From: Prevotellaceae bacterium
GTDB lineage: Bacteria; Bacteroidota; Bacteroidia; Bacteroidales; Paludibacteraceae
Assembly: GCA_031270565.1 (NCBI GenBank)
Contig: JAISXJ010000136.1
Location: 1-10,303 of the forward strand
Direction of reading: 5' to 3'
DNA: 10,303 nucleotides
Positions 6,766 through 10,303 of this stretch are shown piece by piece; positions within the stretch are counted from its first letter, which is position 1; each line of letters begins with the position of its first letter. Position numbers and translations under genes: made by a program. The notes under the pieces are model-generated. The model made no database searches. It worked only from the letters and a program-made list of their open reading frames with translations, and had not been told where the DNA came from.

Positions 6766-7713
6766 ATGTCGGAAATCAGATTTTTTTATCGCGAAGATAA
6801 CAGACTGAAAACAGCCAAATCAATGGATGTGTTGAAAACCGTGCCATTAAATAATTTCCTGTGGATTGACCTGAACGATGTAACCGTTGAGGTGGAGAGC
6901 GAACTGGAACAATTTCTCAAAATCTATATTCAGGAAGAGGAAGAGATGGAGGAGATTGAGCTGTCGTCCCGCTATATGGAGACAGAGGATACCATCGTGG
7001 CAAATTCTACATTCCTGCTTGAAAATTACGAAGAAGAGACCATTTCATTTATCGTCAAAAACGGCATCCTGATTACTGTCCGCAATCAGCAGTTGCACAC
7101 ATTTAACGAGACGGTTAAAAAGGTTTTCGCCAATTACAAGAACTATGCCTCAGGGTTTAATATTCTTGTGGCGCTGCTCGAAACACGTGTTGAAAGTGAT
7201 GCCGATATGATTGAAAACATCACCAAAGAGATTACCGCGCTGAGCAACCGGATGAAAACCGATAACGACGTGTCCGAAAATCTGCTAATCAGCGTTAAGG
7301 AGATGCAGGAGAAAACGATGCTTATTCGGGAAAATATTATCGACAAGCAGCGCGTTTGCTCAAATATGCTGAAGAGCGAACTATTTCCCGCAGATGCAAA
7401 GAACAAACTCAACATCATTATTAAGGACATTAATTCGCTCTTTGAACATACCCGATTCGGGTTCGACAGGCTCGAATATATTCAGGATGCCATTCTGGGT
7501 TTGATTAATATTCAGCAGAATAAAATCATCAAAATTTTCACCATCGTATCGGTGATTTTTCTTCCGCCGACGCTGGTGGCAAGCATCTATGGCATGAACT
7601 TTGACGTGATGCCGGAGTTGCACTGGAAATATGGATACCTCTTTTCCGTTGCGGTGATGCTGGTTTTTGTCGCGGTCATTCTTTATTATTTCAAAAGAAA
7701 AAACTGGCTGTAA
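6766..7713 (+). CDS. corA: CorA-family magnesium/divalent cation transporter
   Basis: This 315-residue protein has a large acidic, helical cytoplasmic N-terminal domain (about 1-250), including a very acidic stretch 'IQEEEEMEEIEL' near residues 54-65. Two C-terminal transmembrane helices follow, at about 255-274 and 289-309. The CorA signature YGMNF (275-279, with GMN at the pore mouth) sits between the helices, and the end is basic 'FKRKNWL'. CorA forms a homopentameric channel for Mg2+ and sometimes Co2+ or Ni2+, gated by metal binding at the cytoplasmic domain. All diagnostic features are present and the end looks complete. Only 56 bases separate it from rsmA, with no clear promoter between them, so cotranscription is likely. 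Its stop is 16 bases from the stop of the convergent ligase gene. Confidence 0.94.
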   Translation: MSEIRFFYREDNRLKTAKSMDVLKTVPLNNFLWIDLNDVTVEVESELEQFLKIYIQEEEEMEEIELSSRYMETEDTIVANSTFLLENYEEETISFIVKNGILITVRNQQLHTFNETVKKVFANYKNYASGFNILVALLETRVESDADMIENITKEITALSNRMKTDNDVSENLLISVKEMQEKTMLIRENIIDKQRVCSNMLKSELFPADAKNKLNIIIKDINSLFEHTRFGFDRLEYIQDAILGLINIQQNKIIKIFTIVSVIFLPPTLVASIYGMNFDVMPELHWKYGYLFSVAVMLVFVAVILYYFKRKNWL

Positions 7714-7729
7714 GCTGTGCAGACAAACC

Positions 7730-8323
7730 TCAAAGATGATAGAGGCGGGCGGAATAAGCCTCCTCTATGGCTTGGTAATGCTCCGCAGCAAGCGTTGAAC
7801 AGCTATTCAGGATGGTTGCAGTGATTGTTTGCAACAGCATTTGACGGTCGTGATGCACTCCTGTCAGTTGCCGTAACGAAACAGGATTCGGCAAGAGGGA
7901 GTCAAAGACCGTCTGATTAACATTCATGCCAATGCCGATGATGGAGTAACGGACGGTATCGCCCTGCAACACGTGTTTGATAAGGATACCGGCTAATTTG
8001 CGGCTGCCGACATAAATATCATTAGGCCACTTAATCTGCACGTCGGGACAGAGAGGCTGCAACGCCTCGCAGATGCTCAACGATACCACTTGCGAAATGA
8101 TGAATTGTTGTGCCGGTTTCACCGGCAGTTCTTTTAGCAGCAGACTAAACAGCAGATTTTCTCCCCGCGTCGAAGCCCAGCTGTGGTCGCCCTGCCCTTT
8201 ACCCTGCGTCTGAAAATCGGTATAGAGACAAAAGCCGTGAGGCAGAGATTCGCCCTGCATCAGCGCCTCCAACTGCTGATTGGTTGAGGTGGTCTGAGCA
8301 ACAAAACGAAATTTATTATTCAT
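7730..8323 (-). CDS. birA: Biotin-[acetyl-CoA carboxylase] ligase, catalytic domain only, C-terminal domain absent
   Basis: The protein is 197 residues from the ATG at 8323; an ATG at 8353 would add 10 residues and overlap the dacB stop. It has the biotin-protein ligase catalytic domain: 'TTSTN' (11-15), the nucleotide/biotin loop 'QTQGKGQGDHSW' (38-49, GKGQG in place of the usual GRGR-x-G), 'KWPNDIY' (98-104) with the biotin-contacting lysine K98, 'RKLAGILIK' (108-116) and 'GIGMNVNQ' (130-137). It attaches biotin to carboxylase carrier lysines through biotinyl-5'-AMP. No N-terminal helix-turn-helix is present, so it is not a repressor. It ends at 'EEAYSARLYHL', where ligases normally continue into an SH3-like C-terminal domain of about 50 residues; that part is missing. 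Activity of the shortened form is uncertain. It is in an operon downstream of the PBP4 gene. Confidence 0.85.
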   Translation of the reverse strand: MNNKFRFVAQTTSTNQQLEALMQGESLPHGFCLYTDFQTQGKGQGDHSWASTRGENLLFSLLLKELPVKPAQQFIISQVVSLSICEALQPLCPDVQIKWPNDIYVGSRKLAGILIKHVLQGDTVRYSIIGIGMNVNQTVFDSLLPNPVSLRQLTGVHHDRQMLLQTITATILNSCSTLAAEHYQAIEEAYSARLYHL

Positions 8324-8336
8324 AGAAATAAAGTTG

Positions 8337-9734
8337 TTAGAGGGGAATGGCATTGAGAATTAGTTCTTCCATATACCTGACAATATCCCGCCGTTTGCCG
8401 GAAAAATTATTCACCATAACCGTCAAGAGATAGACCCTGTCGTCGCGGTTGATATAGCCCGCGTAACACTGCACACGTGCCAGAGAGCCACTCTTCAGAG
8501 CAGCACGCCCCGCGAGAGATGTATTTTTCAGAAAGGAACGTACCGTCCCGCTGACGCCGGCAACGGGAAGTGATGCCTGAAAAACAGCTCCAAAACGACT
8601 CTCCATATACATAAAACGCAGTACGTCGTTGACAAAGCGGACTGAAAGCGCGTTGTGCGGCGACAAGCCGGAGCCGTCAAGCATAAAAAACGTGCCGGTA
8701 TCCAGCCCTTTTTCCTGCCAAAACTGCCTTATAACAGCCAGACCGTCCCTGAAATTTCCTGTGGATGACCGTCGCAGAGAGAGATGCTTAACCAGATGCT
8801 CGGCGTAAAGATTAACGCTGTGCCGGTTGGTACTCTTGATAATCTCGGCGAGCGGAACGGAATAATGAACGTATATCTCTCGCCGCCGAACGGAGGTAAG
8901 AAACCGGTCGGCAGGCTCGCCATCAACGGTGATATTACTTTGCGACAAAGCATTAATAAGAAGATGCGCCGCCGCTAACGGCGGATTGGGAATGTCGCCG
9001 GAGACGGTGAACTTGTCCTGATGAGGCGGGATGCCGCCGCGCAGCACACGACGATTATCGTACGGCATCCCGTAGATAGAGACGCTGTCGCCGCCGGAAG
9101 GGTTGACGATAAGCGCGTTTTCTAACGAGATGTCAGGCAGTCCGGGCGTGATTTGCACAATATCCGGCTTGCTGCCGACGGCACGCGAACAGAGCGTAAC
9201 GGTAAGCCGGTTGTCGCAAACGGAAAGACCATATACGCCGGCAGCATAATAATTCCCAATATCTTCCCACGTCCAGCCGACAGGCAACGGCTCTTTGTCG
9301 TAAAGCGAAGCGTCGGCGATGACATTCCCCGTGATATGCCTAATACCAAAGCGTTTTATTTCTTTGGCAAAAAGAGCGAAAAGCGCTTCCCCGTCGAATC
9401 GAGCGGAAGCCAATGTCGGGTCGCCACCGCCGGTGATATAGAGGTTGCCGTGCAGTGTGCTGTCTGCCGAAACGAAGCCGTCGTGTTGGAGATGCGTCTC
9501 GAAGCGATAATCTGCGCCAAGCAGTTCCAGAGCGGTGGCGGTGGTAATAATCTTCATCACGGAAGCAGGTGTAAGGCATAAATCCGGATTTTGCGCCGTC
9601 AGAACGCGCCCCGTAACCGCCTCCGTAAGCATAAAGCCAACTGATGCGCCTCGCAGTTCGGGCGGAAGGGCTGACAGCGCCATCGTGCAGAGCAGTGCAC
9701 AAGATAAAAACAAACTTTTTAATACACGATACAT
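8337..9734 (-). CDS. dacB: D-alanyl-D-alanine carboxypeptidase/endopeptidase, PBP4 (peptidase S13)
   Basis: From the ATG at 9734 the protein is 465 residues. A signal peptide (about 1-22, ending ALSA) exports it to the periplasm. The three penicillin-binding active-site motifs are present: S58-V-M-K61 (SxxK, nucleophile and base), S306-V-N308 (SxN) and K414-S-G416 (KTG-like). 'NLYITGGGDPTL' (97-108) and 'DGSGLSPHN' (353-361) are typical of the S13/DacB family. The long insertion between SxxK and SxN also fits class C low-molecular-mass PBPs. It trims or cleaves peptide cross-links in peptidoglycan. A TTG at 9764 is in frame but belongs to a TACTTTTG promoter box, so the ATG is preferred. The biotin ligase gene follows, 13 bases away or overlapping depending on its start, so both probably share one transcript. 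Confidence 0.93.
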   Translation of the reverse strand: MYRVLKSLFLSCALLCTMALSALPPELRGASVGFMLTEAVTGRVLTAQNPDLCLTPASVMKIITTATALELLGADYRFETHLQHDGFVSADSTLHGNLYITGGGDPTLASARFDGEALFALFAKEIKRFGIRHITGNVIADASLYDKEPLPVGWTWEDIGNYYAAGVYGLSVCDNRLTVTLCSRAVGSKPDIVQITPGLPDISLENALIVNPSGGDSVSIYGMPYDNRRVLRGGIPPHQDKFTVSGDIPNPPLAAAHLLINALSQSNITVDGEPADRFLTSVRRREIYVHYSVPLAEIIKSTNRHSVNLYAEHLVKHLSLRRSSTGNFRDGLAVIRQFWQEKGLDTGTFFMLDGSGLSPHNALSVRFVNDVLRFMYMESRFGAVFQASLPVAGVSGTVRSFLKNTSLAGRAALKSGSLARVQCYAGYINRDDRVYLLTVMVNNFSGKRRDIVRYMEELILNAIPL

Positions 9735-9761
9735 ACCTTTGAACTTGATAAATTCAGGAGA

Positions 9762-9769
9762 CAAAAGTA
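9762..9769 (-). promoter_or_regulatory. -7 promoter box for dacB-birA
   Basis: On the minus strand TACTTTTG matches TAnnTTTG and ends 27 bases before the dacB ATG. The matching -33 position falls inside the adjacent repeat element and shows no TTG, so only half of the promoter is recognisable. Confidence 0.5.
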
Positions 9770-9772
9770 AGC

Positions 9773-10025
9773 CTTTTTTTAGTTTTTAGTTATTAGAGTG
9801 TAGTTAGTAGTGAATACTGTCTCGTAGGGACAAATCTCTGTGTAACTCTGTGAAACCTCCCGCTTTGGCGGGACAAGTCCTGTGCTTCTCTGTGAAATTC
9901 AGCAGCGAGCGTTGCCAAGTTTTCTTATTGCACGGAGTTACACAGAGAACACACAGAGAGACACAGAGAAATAAAAACCCGAAAAATATTATTCACTATT
10001 CACTATTAGTTATTCACTAAAAAAG
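9773..10025. repeat. MITE-like nested inverted-repeat element, no ORF
   Basis: The stretch is symmetrical at three levels. The outer ends are CTTTTTTTAG (9773-9782) and CTAAAAAAG (10017-10025), with TAGTGAATA (9808-9816) opposite TATTCACTA copies (9990-9998, 9997-10005, 10011-10019). The middle arms are an 18-base pair at 9835-9852 and 9931-9948 with one mismatch. The core is the hairpin TCCCGC-TTTG-GCGGGA (9858-9873). Units of CTCTGTG run on the left (9836, 9846, 9888), and their complement CACAGAG runs on the right (9941, 9952, 9962). It codes for nothing visible, so if it is mobile it must be moved in trans. It may instead be a folded intergenic repeat of another kind. Confidence 0.65.
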
Positions 10026-10028
10026 ATG

Positions 10029-10036
10029 TATCTTTG
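10029..10036 (+). promoter_or_regulatory. Putative rightward -7 promoter box
   Basis: TATCTTTG matches TAnnTTTG and is followed by GC-rich bases, as often seen in Bacteroidota. At the -33 position (10006-10008) there is TTA, a poor match to TTG, and it lies inside the repeat element. Transcription would run into the leader region and out of the window. Confidence 0.5.
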
Positions 10037-10073
10037 CCCCGTTCTTATAAACATCTAAAATCAACTCAAAGCG

Positions 10074-10208
10074 ATGCTTACATCTGGGGTTCCATATTCA
10101 CCATTTTTGCTGTTTAGACGGTTCAACCGCCTAAAAGTAAGCTCGTTACAAAAGCCCCCCCCCGCATTCAGCTTAACTCGTTGTATTCAAGGGATTATCA
10201 TTTATTAA
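10074..10208 (+). CDS. Possible 44-residue leader ORF (uncertain)
   Basis: An ATG 37 bases after the -7 box opens a 44-codon frame ending in TAA. The start lacks a clear Shine-Dalgarno sequence. The product would begin MLTSGVPYSP, contain 'FRRFNRL' and a Pro-Pro-Pro encoded by a run of nine C (10155-10163), and end in 'QGIIIY'. It resembles nothing I recognise. It overlaps sequence with strong pairing potential and could be a translated leader, or a chance frame in an untranslated leader. Confidence 0.25.
   Translation: MLTSGVPYSPFLLFRRFNRLKVSSLQKPPPAFSLTRCIQGIIIY
10076..10142 (+). ncRNA. Candidate structured leader RNA
   Basis: An outer stem GCTTAC (10076-10081) pairs perfectly with GTAAGC (10137-10142). 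It encloses a 9-bp hairpin, TTTAGACGG (10113-10121) with CCGCCTAAA (10127-10135), which has one A-C mismatch and a TTCAA loop. An alternative short hairpin, GATG (10073-10076) with CATC (10081-10084), would compete with the outer stem. It matches no riboswitch class I can name. Confidence 0.35.
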
Positions 10209-10232
10209 AAACTTTTTTGTTACTGGTTATCA

Positions 10233-10255
10233 ACGCAAAGTCTTTTTGCGTCTTT
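10233..10255 (+). terminator. Possible attenuator-type hairpin
   Basis: ACGCAAA (10233-10239) pairs with TTTGCGT (10245-10251) around a five-base loop, followed by CTTTT. The stem is short and the T tract modest. Its place, after the small ORF and before the gene presumed to lie beyond the window, would suit premature termination. Confidence 0.35.
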
Positions 10256-10303
10256 TCGCCATATACATATATAATTATTGCGGCACATTTCCGGAATTTT
10301 CGG

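Noticed and set aside
9835..9970. Regular CTCTGTG/CACAGAG units considered as a CRISPR array
   Set aside because: Units are 7-9 bases, spaced by about 10 bases or irregularly and partly inverted, without uniform spacers; they fit a folded repeat element.
10113..10135. GGTTCAA within a hairpin considered as a tRNA T-arm
   Set aside because: The loop is five bases, not seven, and no acceptor, D or anticodon arms can be drawn around it.

Overview
This window looks like a chromosomal segment from a member of the Bacteroidota, most probably order Bacteroidales. Several things point that way. The two-component pair closely resembles RprX/RprY of Bacteroides. An extracellular FISUMP-type protein is present. 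Promoter-like -7 elements of the Bacteroidota type (TAnnTTTG) lie in front of several genes. Clear Shine-Dalgarno sequences are mostly missing. Most of the window is housekeeping or envelope-related, and no intact transposase, integrase, phage, CRISPR or tRNA/rRNA gene is visible.

Layout. Bases 2-1096 (+) hold the 3' part of a FISUMP-domain surface protein that starts before the window. It converges on a small lipoprotein gene (1171-1674, -), and a perfect palindromic terminator lies between them. The rprX-rprY two-component operon follows on the minus strand (4042 to 1871) and ends in a strong hairpin. Next, also on the minus strand, is a pair of membrane protein genes: a GtrA-like protein (5262-5759) followed almost directly by a UPF0104/AglD2-like lipid-flippase-type protein (4307-5254). 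The spacer 5760-5917 carries a good promoter for the plus-strand pair rsmA/ksgA (5918-6709) and corA (6766-7713). It also carries an oppositely facing -7 box for the GtrA pair, and the two boxes form the ends of an inverted repeat. The dacB-like PBP4 gene (8337-9734) and a biotin-protein ligase gene (7730-8323) form a minus-strand operon that converges on corA with 16 bases between stops.

The ligase stops where its C-terminal domain should begin, and the intact corA end occupies the place where that domain would be encoded. This suggests an old rearrangement junction.

The right end (9735-10303) has no ordinary gene. It holds a roughly 250-base nested inverted-repeat element that looks like a non-autonomous mobile repeat. 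The element sits between the dacB promoter and a rightward promoter. The rightward promoter leads into a possible regulatory leader: a 44-codon ORF with a C9 run, strong base-pairing potential, and a hairpin followed by a short T-rich tract, all before a gene beyond the window. These two items, the convergent promoter palindrome and the truncated ligase are the points most worth a second look.
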